Below, piece after piece: positions 1 to 7,586 of a stretch of DNA of 11,753 nt. The stretch lies in contig JAFNVE010000025.1 of assembly GCA_017379955.1 (NCBI GenBank), forward strand, positions 1 through 11,753, read 5' to 3'. The notes under the pieces were generated by a model. That model was given only the letters and a program-made list of their open reading frames with translations. It had not been told where the DNA came from and did not search any database. The position numbers and the translations under genes are program-made. Every line of letters starts with the position of its first letter. Positions within the stretch are counted from its first letter, which is position 1. This DNA comes from Tidjanibacter sp. (GTDB lineage Bacteria; Bacteroidota; Bacteroidia; Bacteroidales; Rikenellaceae).

Positions 1-847
1 TCTGGATGGGTCGGAAAGAGTAGATGGCGTTCATCAGCGGATTGGCAGTAAAGCGACCATAGACCTGCGAACGGAAGACCTTCTCGATAATCAGAGGTAC
101 CGACAACATAATGGTCGGGCGCACACCCTTAAAGGCGGGCATCAGTGTCGATGCCGTTGGCGGACGGTCGAGGTAGGTCACCGACGAACCATAGGTAAAT
201 GGGTAAATCATACCAATCGAGCACTCGTAGGTGTGAGCCAGCGGCAATACCGAGAGGAAGACATCCTCCTTCACCACAGGGAAGAGTTTGTATATCAAGT
301 CACTCTGCTTGCAGATGGCGCGATGGGTAAGCATAACACCCTTAGGCTGCGAAGTGGTGCCCGAGGTGTAGATTATAGCGGCAAGCTCGTCGCTCTCGGG
401 AGTGCGCTGTGAGCCCTGCTCCTCTACTCGCTGCGAGAGTACGGTGAGGTTTTTGATGCGCACCACGATATTCATCGCCTCGATGGTCTGTTTCGAGAGT
501 TTGGTGTATTGCTTGTCGGAGATGATAAGCGCCTTAGCCTCGGAGTGGGCAATCACCTTGTCCAACTCCTCGCCCGAGAAGTCGGGAAGGATAGGGACAA
601 TCACCATTCCCATTGTGGTAACGGCGAAGTAGCTGACACCCCAATTGGGCATATTGCTACTCAGCAGGGCTACCTTATCGCCGGGGTTGAGTCCTGCGCT
701 GAGCAACATCGCCTGCACCGAGCGAACTCTCTCGTCGAGTTCAGCATAGGTCATCTGCTCGCGCTCAAACATCCCGAAGGAGGGGCGGTCAGCAAACTCC
801 CTGATACTGTAATCGTAAATCTCTTTTAATGTTTTATATGTATGCAT
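1..847 (-). CDS. Long-chain acyl-CoA ligase (AMP-forming), N-terminal part, cut by the window edge
   Basis: Reading the minus strand from the ATG at 847-845 gives 282 open codons with no stop up to position 1, so the C-terminal half (roughly another 270-350 residues for this family) lies outside the window. The protein begins MHTYKTLKEIYDYSIREFAD. Residues 160-175 read YTSGTTSQPKGVMLTH, the ATP/AMP-binding loop of the ANL adenylating superfamily, and residues 201-208 read LPLAHTYE, a motif typical of long-chain acyl-CoA synthetases. Such enzymes activate free fatty acids with ATP and CoA at the cytoplasmic face of the membrane, for beta-oxidation or lipid recycling. No signal peptide or membrane segment is seen. 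The gene is divergent from queG, with a TACCTTTG box just upstream. Superfamily membership is secure. Chain-length preference is inferred, so no symbol such as fadD is assigned. Confidence 0.93.
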   Translation of the reverse strand, partial: MHTYKTLKEIYDYSIREFADRPSFGMFEREQMTYAELDERVRSVQAMLLSAGLNPGDKVALLSSNMPNWGVSYFAVTTMGMVIVPILPDFSGEELDKVIAHSEAKALIISDKQYTKLSKQTIEAMNIVVRIKNLTVLSQRVEEQGSQRTPESDELAAIIYTSGTTSQPKGVMLTHRAICKQSDLIYKLFPVVKEDVFLSVLPLAHTYECSIGMIYPFTYGSSVTYLDRPPTASTLMPAFKGVRPTIMLSVPLIIEKVFRSQVYGRFTANPLMNAIYSFRPIQ

Positions 848-877
848 ATTGGATTGCTTTGTGTTGCAAAATCAACG

Positions 878-885
878 CAAAGGTA
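878..885 (-). promoter_or_regulatory. Candidate -7 box for the acyl-CoA ligase gene
   Basis: The minus strand reads TACCTTTG, a perfect match to the Bacteroidetes -7 consensus TAnnTTTG, about 30 nt upstream of the ligase ATG. No good TTTG -33 element sits 19-21 nt further upstream, so this is only half of the usual promoter. Confidence 0.5.
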
Positions 886-907
886 GTGTATTTTATTGGT
901 TTTTTCC

Positions 908-915
908 TATTTTTG
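908..915 (+). promoter_or_regulatory. Candidate -7 box for queG
   Basis: TATTTTTG matches TAnnTTTG and would give a leader of about 80 nt before the queG ATG at 1004. The -33 region is weak. The box lies only 22 nt from the divergent -7 box of the ligase, so the two promoters would overlap. Confidence 0.4.
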
Positions 916-1003
916 TTATGAACAGTGGGGTTTTGTGGCGAAATATAACGCAACGCTGGGCTGTTTTTTGACAATAAATCGGACTTTTTGAACATCCGTA
1001 ATA

Positions 1004-1921
1004 ATGACACTCTCTTACGACGATATTATGACAGCGGCTGCCGAGGTTGGTTTTGACCTCTGCGGAGTAACTACTGCCGAGCCTATGCCCGAGGAGAAGG
1101 CCCGCTTTGAGCAGTGGCTGGCGGGCGGCAATCAGGGAAATCTCGGCTATATGGAGCGTAACTGCGACAAGAGGTTTGCGCCCGCTCTGCTTGTCGATGG
1201 GGCTGAGAGTGTTATTGTCTGCGGGCTGGCGTATGGTGTTCCTGACGAGGCCGAGGGTTGCACCGATGGCAAACGAGCCAAAATTGCCCCCTATGCTTGC
1301 AGGGAGGACTACCACTCGGTATTCCGCCGACTGCTCACCCAGCTTGCCGAGCGACTGAGGCTCAACGAGCGCGGCATACGCTGGCGCGCCTTTACCGATA
1401 GCGCACCTCTTGCCGAGAAGGCCTTGGCGGTGAGGGCGGGCATTGGTGGTATTGGTCGCAACTCGCTGCTTATTACCGAGCAGTTTGGCTCGCGCGTTCT
1501 GCTGGGCGAACTTGTTGTCTGCGCCCCTGCCGACCGCTACTCCGAGCCGCTGACACAAAATCCCTGCTCGGGGTGCGGATTGTGTGTGGAGAAGTGTCCT
1601 GCCTCGGCTATTCTGCCAGAGGGCGGTATCGACACGCGAAAGTGTATCGCTTGTCGCACGGTAGAGCCCGCCGCTTCGCTTGGCGAGGAGAGGACCGCAG
1701 GGTGGCTCTTCGGATGCGACGAGTGCCAGGCTTGCTGCCCTTGTAATGAGGCTGCCGAGCGCAGAGATAATCCGCTGATTGCCACCCTATTTAACCCATC
1801 GGATTTCAGTGCCGAGTGGTGGGCGGAGATTTCAGACGAGGAGTTCACTGAGCGTTTTGGCACAACCCCTATGTCGCGCGCCGGAGCCGAGCGACTGCGA
1901 GAGGGAGCGAAGAGATTGTAA
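1004..1921 (+). CDS. queG: Epoxyqueuosine reductase QueG, short form with extra cysteines
   Basis: A 305-residue cytoplasmic enzyme of the QueG family, which reduces epoxyqueuosine to queuosine at the wobble position of GUN-anticodon tRNAs using cobalamin and two [4Fe-4S] clusters. Visible family signatures are IAPYACREDYH (94-104), DSAPLAEKALAVRAGIGGIG (132-151) with the family's catalytic Asp as D132, a ferredoxin motif CxxCxxCxxxCP at C188/C191/C194/C198, and a second motif with C238, C241 and C245. The length fits forms lacking the C-terminal HEAT-like domain. Unusual points: the stretch usually reading CISYLTIE is CIACRTVE (C214, C217), and the second cluster motif reads CDECQACCPCN, adding C244 and C247. 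The gene is monocistronic, divergent from the ligase and convergent with the lipoprotein gene. The ATG at 1004 gives the expected N-terminus. Confidence 0.95.
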   Translation: MTLSYDDIMTAAAEVGFDLCGVTTAEPMPEEKARFEQWLAGGNQGNLGYMERNCDKRFAPALLVDGAESVIVCGLAYGVPDEAEGCTDGKRAKIAPYACREDYHSVFRRLLTQLAERLRLNERGIRWRAFTDSAPLAEKALAVRAGIGGIGRNSLLITEQFGSRVLLGELVVCAPADRYSEPLTQNPCSGCGLCVEKCPASAILPEGGIDTRKCIACRTVEPAASLGEERTAGWLFGCDECQACCPCNEAAERRDNPLIATLFNPSDFSAEWWAEISDEEFTERFGTTPMSRAGAERLREGAKRL

Positions 1922-1947
1922 GGCAAATTCGCCAAGAGTAATGGAAC

Positions 1948-1982
1948 AAAAAAAGGGCTGTCCTGCAATTGCAAGACAGCCC
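1948..1982 (-). terminator. Terminator hairpin shared by the convergent queG and lipoprotein genes
   Basis: GGGCTGTC (1955-1962) pairs perfectly with GACAGCCC (1975-1982), with an inner TGC/GCA extension around an AATT loop. Seven A residues at 1948-1954 become a T run on the minus strand, so termination is best supported for the minus-strand lipoprotein transcript. On the plus strand only AATTCTT follows the hairpin, so queG termination there would be weaker. Confidence 0.75.
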
Positions 1983-2071
1983 CAATTCTTAGAGAGAGAT
2001 AAATTCCCTAAATTCCCTATAAAAGAGATTTTGAGGGCGAGCGCGGAAATCACCTTGTTAGACAACTTCCC

Positions 2072-2416
2072 TTAGTTAAATATCGACTCCATCACTTGGT
2101 CAATATCAACCCCTTCCCATTGTTTCATTACCGACCAACTCTCGTCGAGCGATTTAACAAAGGTGTCGATATAATCCTTCGGGAAACCTAACTCTTTCAA
2201 TACCTTTTGGTCGAGTTTCAGGTCGGTGCCATCGGTATATACCGCCTTCTTGAACGACTCTTCCACAAAGTTATAGACCTCCATCTGCTCGGGGGTGGCA
2301 CTCATCGCATCCCACGACAGATACTCCTCCAACGGAGGCAGTTTGCTCTGCTCAGCAGAATTACAACCACACAAACACAGAGTACCCAAAATCAAGGTAA
2401 AAACAAACTTTTTCAT
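2072..2416 (-). CDS. Small lipoprotein of unknown function
   Basis: A 114-residue protein starting MKKFVFTLILGTLCLCGCNS: a short positive N-terminus, a hydrophobic stretch and a lipobox ending LCGC, so it should be lipidated on the cysteine at residue 18 and held in the inner or outer membrane facing the periplasm. The mature part of about 97 residues is acidic and probably mostly helical, with several Trp and Phe residues (YLSWDAM, YNFVEESF, ESWSVMKQW). No domain is recognised. The gene stands alone, convergent with queG and ending about 90 nt before the shared hairpin. The start at 2416 is chosen because it gives a complete signal peptide. The lipoprotein call is solid; the function is unknown. 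Confidence 0.85.
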   Translation of the reverse strand: MKKFVFTLILGTLCLCGCNSAEQSKLPPLEEYLSWDAMSATPEQMEVYNFVEESFKKAVYTDGTDLKLDQKVLKELGFPKDYIDTFVKSLDESWSVMKQWEGVDIDQVMESIFN

Positions 2417-2605
2417 AATTGCAAAATTCTAGGATTAAATTGTAGTGTTAGGTATTAAAAGTTAGAAAAAGTATTGGTTGGAATCAGATTCCTGATTCGT
2501 CTGCAATATATATTTAAAAAGCGGAAAATGCAACTCATTTTCAAAGAATTAAACAATATTTATAATGAATTAAACATCTCTTATATGGGCAATAAACTCC
2601 TGCTC
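2417..2605. other. AT-rich intergenic region between divergent genes
   Basis: Mostly AT-rich, with no convincing TAnnTTTG box for the lipoprotein gene; the nearest is GAATTTTG on the minus strand at 2422-2429. It holds one small perfect inverted repeat, GAATCAG (2481-2487) and CTGATTC (2492-2498) with a 4-nt loop, too short to interpret. Confidence 0.4.
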
Positions 2606-2637
2606 TTTGAGTAATCCCATAAAAAAGTGTATATTTG
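2606..2637 (+). promoter_or_regulatory. Promoter of ftsY-rimO
   Basis: TTTG (2606-2609), exactly 20 nt, then TATATTTG (2630-2637): a full match to the Bacteroidetes housekeeping promoter. Transcription would begin near 2643-2646, giving a leader of about 22 nt before the ATG at 2667. This rules out the in-frame TTG at 2607 as the ftsY start, because it lies inside the promoter. Confidence 0.9.
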
Positions 2638-2666
2638 CGCGTCTGTATATAAATAAAGTAGAAAAT

Positions 2667-3653
2667 ATGGGACTATTTGATATATTCAAAAAGAAGAAAG
2701 AGGAGGCTGCTCCCGAGGTCAAAAAGGCTGAGAGCGAGGAGATTGCCGTAGGCTTGCAAAAGACCAAAGAGGGATTCTTCGGCAAGTTGGCTCGTGTGGT
2801 AGCGGGTCGCTCGCAGGTCGACGCCGAGGTGCTCGACAACCTGGAGGAGATGCTAATCACCTCTGATGTGGGCGTAGAGACCACCGTGAAAATCATTGAG
2901 AACATCGAGGCTCGCGTGGCTCGCGACAAGTATATGAACACCTCCGAACTCAACGCCATACTCCGCGACGAGATAGCCCAACTGATGCAGGAGGCTGAGA
3001 GCGAGGCAGATAGCTTCGGTCTGTCGCCCGAGGACAAGAAGCCTTACGTTGTGATGGTGGTAGGTGTCAACGGTGCGGGCAAGACCACCACAATCGGCAA
3101 ACTCGCTGCACAGCTCGTGCGCGCAGGCAAGAAGGTCTACATCGGTGCTGCCGACACCTTCCGCGCCGCCGCTATCGAGCAGTTGGAGGTGTGGGCTAAC
3201 CGCGCAGGCGCAACAATCGTCAAGCAGGCGATGGGTGCCGACCCCGCTTCGGTCGCTTTCGACACCCTCAAATCGGCTGTGGCTGGTGGTGCAGATGTGG
3301 TGCTGATTGACACCGCAGGTCGTCTGCACAACAAGATTGGCCTGATGAACGAGCTATCGAAGATTCGCAATGTGATGGCGAAAGTCATCCCCGATGCACC
3401 CCACGAGGTGATGTTGGTGCTCGACGGCAGTACAGGTCAGAACGCCTTTGAGCAGGCACGACAGTTTACCGCTGCAACTGCCGTTACATCGTTGGCAATC
3501 ACCAAGTTGGATGGTACAGCAAAGGGTGGCGTGATTATCGGTATCAGCGACCAATTCCACATCCCTGTTCGTTATATCGGCATTGGCGAGGGCATCGACC
3601 AACTCAAAGTCTTTGACCGCGAGGAGTATGTAAACGCACTATTCGGAGAGTAG
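2667..3653 (+). CDS. ftsY: Signal recognition particle receptor FtsY
   Basis: A 328-residue SRP-family GTPase. FtsY docks ribosome-SRP complexes at the inner membrane and, with Ffh, resets them by mutual GTP hydrolysis, handing nascent membrane proteins to SecYEG. The N-terminus MGLFDIFKKKKEE is a short amphipathic, Lys-rich membrane-targeting stretch, followed by the N domain (about 30-110) and the NG GTPase domain. Motifs: G1 GVNGAGKTT (133-141), DTFRAAA (163-169), G3 DTAGR (215-219), G4 TKLD (279-282) and the C-terminal GIGE (305-308). The long acidic A domain of E. coli FtsY is absent, as in most Bacteroidetes. The start is set by the promoter just upstream. rimO follows after 5 nt, so the two are co-transcribed. 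The rpmB-rpmG pair often found upstream in this phylum is not here. Confidence 0.97.
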   Translation: MGLFDIFKKKKEEAAPEVKKAESEEIAVGLQKTKEGFFGKLARVVAGRSQVDAEVLDNLEEMLITSDVGVETTVKIIENIEARVARDKYMNTSELNAILRDEIAQLMQEAESEADSFGLSPEDKKPYVVMVVGVNGAGKTTTIGKLAAQLVRAGKKVYIGAADTFRAAAIEQLEVWANRAGATIVKQAMGADPASVAFDTLKSAVAGGADVVLIDTAGRLHNKIGLMNELSKIRNVMAKVIPDAPHEVMLVLDGSTGQNAFEQARQFTAATAVTSLAITKLDGTAKGGVIIGISDQFHIPVRYIGIGEGIDQLKVFDREEYVNALFGE

Positions 3654-3658
3654 ACACT

Positions 3659-4963
3659 ATGGCACGCAAAGGGGTAAAAAAGATAAATGTAGTAACGCTC
3701 GGCTGTTCGAAAAATCTTGTCGACAGCGAGCATATTATGGCGCAGTTGGAGGCGGCAGGCTACCGATTGGAGTTCGACTCCAACGACACCGACGCCAAGA
3801 TTGTGATTGTCAATACCTGCGGATTTATTGGCGATGCGAAGGAGGAGTCAATCGAAACCATCCTCTCGTTTGCTCAGGCAAAGGAGGAGGGCATAATCGA
3901 CAGACTCTATGTAATCGGTTGTTTGAGTGAGCGTTATGCCGACGAATTGCGCAACGAGATTCCCGAGGTAGACCAATACTTCGGCGTGCGCGATATCACG
4001 GGCGTTGTGCGCGAACTCTGTGGCGAGTGGCGCGAGGATCTGGCAACATCCCGCGTGCAGACCACTCCCGACCACTACGCCTACTTGAAGATTGGCGAGG
4101 GTTGTAATTGGCATTGTGCCTACTGCGCAATTCCGCTGATTCGCGGTCGCCACATCTCCGTACCGATGGAGACCCTTATCGAAGAGGCCACCAAGCTTGC
4201 CGAGAGCGGGGTTAAGGAGTTGATTATCGTAGCGCAGGATACCACCTACTATGGTATTGACCTCTACGGTCGTAGGGCGTTGGCAGAGTTGTTGGAGAAG
4301 TTGTGCAGAGTGGAGGGCATTGAGTGGATCAGACTCCACTACGCCTACCCCACCGACTTCCCCGATGATGTGATTGAGGTGATGGCTCGCGAGGAGAAGA
4401 TTTGCAAATACCTTGACATACCTTTGCAGCACGTTTCGGACAATCAGTTGAAGGCTATGCGCCGTCGTATCGACAAGCAGGGCAGCATCGAACTGATTGA
4501 GCGTCTGCGTAGCAGAATACCCGACATCGCACTGCGTACCACGATGTTGGTAGGCTTCCCAGGTGAAACCGAGGAGGACTTCGAGGAACTCTTGGAGTTT
4601 GTGCGTCAGACCAAGTTCGAGCGTCTGGGCGCATTTGCCTACTCCGAGGAGGAGGGCACTCCCTCGGCCAAGATGGAGGACGATGTGCCAGCCGAGGTTA
4701 AGGAGAGCCGCGTGGAGCGACTGATGGAGTTGCAGGGCAGCCTCTCGCTGGGCAACAACCAGCGTCGAGTAGGCGAGGAGATGAAGGTGATTATCGACTC
4801 GCGCGAGGGCGATTTCTGGATTGGTCGCTCGCAGTACGACTCGCCCGAGGTGGATCAGGAGTTGCTCATATCGTCGCCCAAGAGATTGAAGATTGGTGAG
4901 TTCTACACCGTGCGCATCACCGAGGCTGACGAATTTGACCTCTATGCCGAGCTAGTAAAGTAG
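3659..4963 (+). CDS. rimO: Ribosomal protein S12 methylthiotransferase RimO
   Basis: A 434-residue radical-SAM enzyme that adds a methylthio group to the conserved Asp of ribosomal protein S12. The MTTase N-terminal domain carries the first cluster ligands C16 (TLGCSKNLVDSE), C54 (NTCGFI) and C88 (GCLSERY). The radical-SAM motif CxxxCxxC is GCNWHCAYC with C149, C153 and C156. GFPGETEEDF lies further on, and the last 70 or so residues form the TRAM domain. CSKNLVDSE together with IPLIRGRHIS points to RimO rather than the tRNA enzyme MiaB. The length is normal. The ATG lies 5 nt after the ftsY stop in a two-gene operon; this ftsY-rimO pairing is common in Bacteroidetes. No strong terminator is seen before the next promoter at about 5004. 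Confidence 0.96.
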   Translation: MARKGVKKINVVTLGCSKNLVDSEHIMAQLEAAGYRLEFDSNDTDAKIVIVNTCGFIGDAKEESIETILSFAQAKEEGIIDRLYVIGCLSERYADELRNEIPEVDQYFGVRDITGVVRELCGEWREDLATSRVQTTPDHYAYLKIGEGCNWHCAYCAIPLIRGRHISVPMETLIEEATKLAESGVKELIIVAQDTTYYGIDLYGRRALAELLEKLCRVEGIEWIRLHYAYPTDFPDDVIEVMAREEKICKYLDIPLQHVSDNQLKAMRRRIDKQGSIELIERLRSRIPDIALRTTMLVGFPGETEEDFEELLEFVRQTKFERLGAFAYSEEEGTPSAKMEDDVPAEVKESRVERLMELQGSLSLGNNQRRVGEEMKVIIDSREGDFWIGRSQYDSPEVDQELLISSPKRLKIGEFYTVRITEADEFDLYAELVK

Positions 4964-5003
4964 GTTTCTACCTGCCTGTGAGAGCGAATTGAGGTCGAAA
5001 ATT

Positions 5004-5035
5004 TTTGTATATAAGAAATTTTTATTATACTTTTG
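5004..5035 (+). promoter_or_regulatory. Promoter of the coiled coil-zapA operon
   Basis: TTTG (5004-5007), 20 nt, then TACTTTTG (5028-5035) matches the Bacteroidetes consensus at the preferred spacing. Transcription should start near 5041-5043, about 27 nt before the ATG at 5069. Confidence 0.88.
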
Positions 5036-5068
5036 TAGTTTACTAACTAAATCGATACCCGCGAAAAG

Positions 5069-5356
5069 ATGGCAAAGCACCCCGTAGTAGTATCGCTTAC
5101 CGAGAAGGTTGGCAGGCTGATCGAGCAAAATGTTCGATTGGAGAGGGAGTGCGCAGACCTTATCGAACAGCGCGACAAGGTCAAGAGGGAGAACCGTCGC
5201 TTGCAGAAGGAGATGCAACAGATGGAGCATCGCCTTTCGCTGCTTGAAATGGGCAACGGTATGAGCGGTAACGATAAGGAGGTTAAACGTGCCCGACAGC
5301 AGATCAATCGACTTGTGCGGGAGATTGATCGCTGTATTGCTTTGATGAACAAATAG
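5069..5356 (+). CDS. Short coiled-coil protein upstream of zapA (ZapB-like candidate)
   Basis: A 95-residue, highly charged protein (MAKHPVVVSLTEKVGRLIEQ at the start) that is almost entirely predicted coiled coil. Heptad-like spacing of Leu, Val, Ile and Met runs from about residue 9 to 60 (VGRLIEQNVRLERECADLI, then RRLQKEMQQMEHRLSLLEM). A Gly-rich break (GNGMSGND) follows, then a second helix to the end. There is no signal peptide or membrane segment, so it is cytoplasmic. It is the first gene behind a strong promoter, and zapA starts 25 nt after it. In E. coli, ZapA binds the 81-residue all-coiled-coil ZapB, so a divisome adaptor role is an attractive inference. There is no sequence evidence of homology to ZapB, and no symbol is given. 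Confidence 0.85.
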   Translation: MAKHPVVVSLTEKVGRLIEQNVRLERECADLIEQRDKVKRENRRLQKEMQQMEHRLSLLEMGNGMSGNDKEVKRARQQINRLVREIDRCIALMNK

Positions 5357-5381
5357 AAGGCATTGTGCCCGACGAGAAGAG

Positions 5382-5678
5382 ATGAACGACGTTAAACGTA
5401 AATTGGATATAAAACTCAACATTGCAGGTCGCCCCTACGAGCTCTCCATCGACCGTGAGCGCGAAGAGGTCTACCGCAAGGCAGAGCGCGAGGTGAATAA
5501 GTTTGTCGCCTCCACTCAGTCGCAGTTGGTGCTTGGCAACGAGGGCTATCTGGCTCTTGCGGCTCTCCAATTTGCAGTACAGAAACTCACCCTCCTCGCC
5601 CAGCGCAGCATAGACGACGACTTGGAGGCTCTCTCCGAACTCGACGCCCAGATTGACAAACAACTCAACAAGTTGTAG
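5382..5678 (+). CDS. zapA: Cell division protein ZapA
   Basis: A 98-residue ZapA-family protein, which bundles FtsZ protofilaments at the Z-ring. The N-terminal globular part has the family pattern (LDIKLNIAGRPYELSIDREREEVYRKAEREVNKFV, residues 8-42), with the IxGxxY and EExYRKA features. The rest (about 50-98) is a long helix for dimer or tetramer coiled-coil formation. The length is normal. It is the second gene of a two-gene operon with the coiled-coil protein. A structured RNA that fits 6S RNA follows, an arrangement resembling zapA-ssrS in enterobacteria. Confidence 0.9.
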   Translation: MNDVKRKLDIKLNIAGRPYELSIDREREEVYRKAEREVNKFVASTQSQLVLGNEGYLALAALQFAVQKLTLLAQRSIDDDLEALSELDAQIDKQLNKL

Positions 5679-5759
5679 TCAATCATATCTATTGTCATCA
5701 CACATAGGGCATTTGCCGAAAGTGGCAACCCAAAGCAGAGTTCTTTTACATATTATATA

Positions 5760-5973
5760 TAAAGGAATTGATACCCGCATAGATTCCAAAAACATTTGCG
5801 AAACTCGACACTTATTTTTTAATTGAGGGTTACTCGTTCAGTCAAAAACAGGCCTTAACCTCCTCGGAGGTGTGCGCGAGCACCGTTGGACGTTTGCGAT
5901 TGTTCGGAGTCCTCACACATGACGATTTAGGAGCTTCGTCAAACACTTGTTGGAATCCTATGCGGTTTTTTTT
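5760..5973 (+). ncRNA. ssrS: Probable 6S RNA (ssrS)
   Basis: The zapA-rny gap folds as a roughly 200-nt 6S-like RNA. Terminal stem: CCGCATAG (5775-5782) plus ATTCCAA (5783-5789) pairs with TTGGAAT (5950-5956) plus CTATGCGG (5958-5965), with only C5957 bulged; eight T residues (5966-5973) follow as an intrinsic terminator. A large asymmetric bubble comes next, with a small hairpin TGACGA/TCGTCA (5920-5925/5936-5941) on its 3' side. The interrupted upper arm is GAGG (5825-5828)/CCTC (5911-5914), ACTC (5832-5835)/GAGT (5907-5910), CAGTC (5839-5843)/GATTG (5898-5902) and AAAC (5846-5849)/GTTT (5892-5895). It is capped by hairpins ACCTC-CTCG-GAGGT (5858-5871) and GTGC-GCGA-GCAC (5872-5883). Stem, open bubble and bulged arm imitate an open promoter that binds RNA polymerase. 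The 5' end is uncertain: a weak TTTG (5712-5715) and TACATATT (5737-5744) would start it near 5752. The identity rests on fold and position, not on an alignment. Confidence 0.75.
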
Positions 5974-6025
5974 GTATAACCGATTAAACCTAATATTTTA
6001 AATTAACTAAACACGAAATTTGACT

Positions 6026-7570
6026 ATGGATATATTATTACCCGCAATCATCGGTGCCATAGTTGGCGTGGGAGTCTACGTTCTTATCGTGAGAGTATTC
6101 ACCAAGAACACCATCGCCAACCAGCGAGCACGCGCCCTTAAAGAGGCTGAGGCCGAGGGTGAGATGATTAAGAAAGAGAAGATGCTCCAGGCAAAGGAGA
6201 AGTTTATCCAGCTCAAAAGCGAGCACGACCGCACCGTAAATGAGCGCAACCAGAAACTCAACCAGCGCGAGCAGGGCATCAAGCAGACCGAGAACCACCT
6301 CAACCAGCAGCGTAGCGAACTCGACCGCAAGAATAACGAGATTGAGAAGTTGCGCGAGCAGATGAACAACCAACTCGCAGCCCTCGAGAAGAAGAAAGAG
6401 GAGGCTGACCGTATCATCAAGGAGCAGAACGTGCGCCTGGAGCAGATTGGTGGCATCAGCAGCGAGGAGGCTAAGAATATCCTGATGGAGAATATGAAGC
6501 AGGAGGCTGAGGCAGACGCCGCTACCTACATCAACGACACCATCGAGGAGGCTAAGCTCACCGCCAACAAGGAGGCTAAGCGCATTGTCGTTCAGACTAT
6601 CCAGCGCGTGGCTACCGAGACCGCAATTGAGAACTCGGTGACCGTCTTCAACATCGACTCCGACGAGGTGAAGGGTCGTATCATCGGCCGCGAGGGTCGT
6701 AACATCCGCGCCTTGGAGGCTGCTACCGGTGTCGAGATTATCGTTGACGACACCCCCGATGCAATTATCCTCTCGGGCTTCGACCCCGTACGTCGCGAGA
6801 TTGCGCGTCTGGCACTCCACCAGCTCGTTACCGACGGCCGTATCCACCCCGCACGCATCGAGGAGGTTGTGGCAAAGGTTAAGCGTCAGATTGAGGAGGA
6901 GATTGCTGAGGTGGGTAAGCGTACCACTATCGACCTCGGTATCCACAATATGCACCCCGAGCTTATTCGTCTGATTGGTAAGATGAAGTACCGCTCGTCG
7001 TACGGTCAGAACCTCTTGCAGCACTCGCGCGAGACCGCCAACCTCTGCGGCATTATGGCTGCTGAGCTGGGTCTTAATCCTAAGATTGCCCGCCGTGCAG
7101 GTCTGCTCCACGATATCGGCAAGGTGCCCGATGACGAGCCCGAGTTGCCACACGCAATTATCGGTATGAAGCTCTGCGAGAAGTATAAGGAGAAGGCTGA
7201 GGTGTGCAACGCAGTAGGCTCGCACCACGACGAGGAGGAGATGACCTCGCTCATCGCCCCCATCGTACAGGTATGCGATGCAATCTCCGGTGCTCGCCCC
7301 GGTGCTCGTAGTGAGGTTGTCGAGTCCTACATCAAGCGTCTGAAAGAGATGGAGGATATCGCTATGGCATACCCCGGCGTGATGAAGACCTACGCTATCC
7401 AGGCAGGTCGCGAGTTGCGCGTGATTGTTGGTAGCGACAAGATTACCGACCAGGAGGCAGAGCAGCTGTCGCACGATATCGCTAAGAAGATCCAGGCAGA
7501 GATGACCTACCCCGGCCAGGTGAAGATTACCGTTATCCGCGAAACCCGCTCCGTAAGCTACGCAAAGTAA
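6026..7570 (+). CDS. rny: Ribonuclease Y
   Basis: A 514-residue membrane-anchored endoribonuclease that starts decay and processing of many mRNAs. In order: an N-terminal membrane helix (about residues 3-24, [19 protein letters not shown]); a long Glu/Lys/Gln-rich coiled coil (about 30-190); a KH RNA-binding domain with [15 protein letters not shown] (218-231); and an HD domain with H333, the HD pair H362-D363 (GLLHDIGK), SHHDE (399-403) and D418. The C-terminal part is typical of the family and the length is normal. The ATG at 6026 is preferred over the TTG at 6020, because the TM helix then begins at residue 3. No clear TAnnTTTG box lies between the RNA terminator and the start, so read-through past 5973 or an atypical promoter is possible. 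Terminator hairpins follow at 7592-7627 and 7700-7753. Confidence 0.97.
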   Translation: MDILLPAIIGAIVGVGVYVLIVRVFTKNTIANQRARALKEAEAEGEMIKKEKMLQAKEKFIQLKSEHDRTVNERNQKLNQREQGIKQTENHLNQQRSELDRKNNEIEKLREQMNNQLAALEKKKEEADRIIKEQNVRLEQIGGISSEEAKNILMENMKQEAEADAATYINDTIEEAKLTANKEAKRIVVQTIQRVATETAIENSVTVFNIDSDEVKGRIIGREGRNIRALEAATGVEIIVDDTPDAIILSGFDPVRREIARLALHQLVTDGRIHPARIEEVVAKVKRQIEEEIAEVGKRTTIDLGIHNMHPELIRLIGKMKYRSSYGQNLLQHSRETANLCGIMAAELGLNPKIARRAGLLHDIGKVPDDEPELPHAIIGMKLCEKYKEKAEVCNAVGSHHDEEEMTSLIAPIVQVCDAISGARPGARSEVVESYIKRLKEMEDIAMAYPGVMKTYAIQAGRELRVIVGSDKITDQEAEQLSHDIAKKIQAEMTYPGQVKITVIRETRSVSYAK

Positions 7571-7586
7571 AAGAGTTTCGAGCCTC

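Noticed and set aside
509..829. Plus-strand frames of 76 and 106 codons at 402-829
   Set aside because: They lie opposite the acyl-CoA ligase, whose minus-strand frame is open for 282 codons with clear motifs.
893..1558. A 221-codon minus-strand frame opposite queG, and 1537-1974 beside it
   Set aside because: Both overlap queG, which carries unmistakable motifs. Their products show no recognisable domain and they span the promoter region or the terminator hairpin.
2607..2666. A longer FtsY start at the TTG at 2607
   Set aside because: It lies inside the TTTG-20-TATATTTG promoter. The ATG at 2667 gives the normal membrane-targeting N-terminus.
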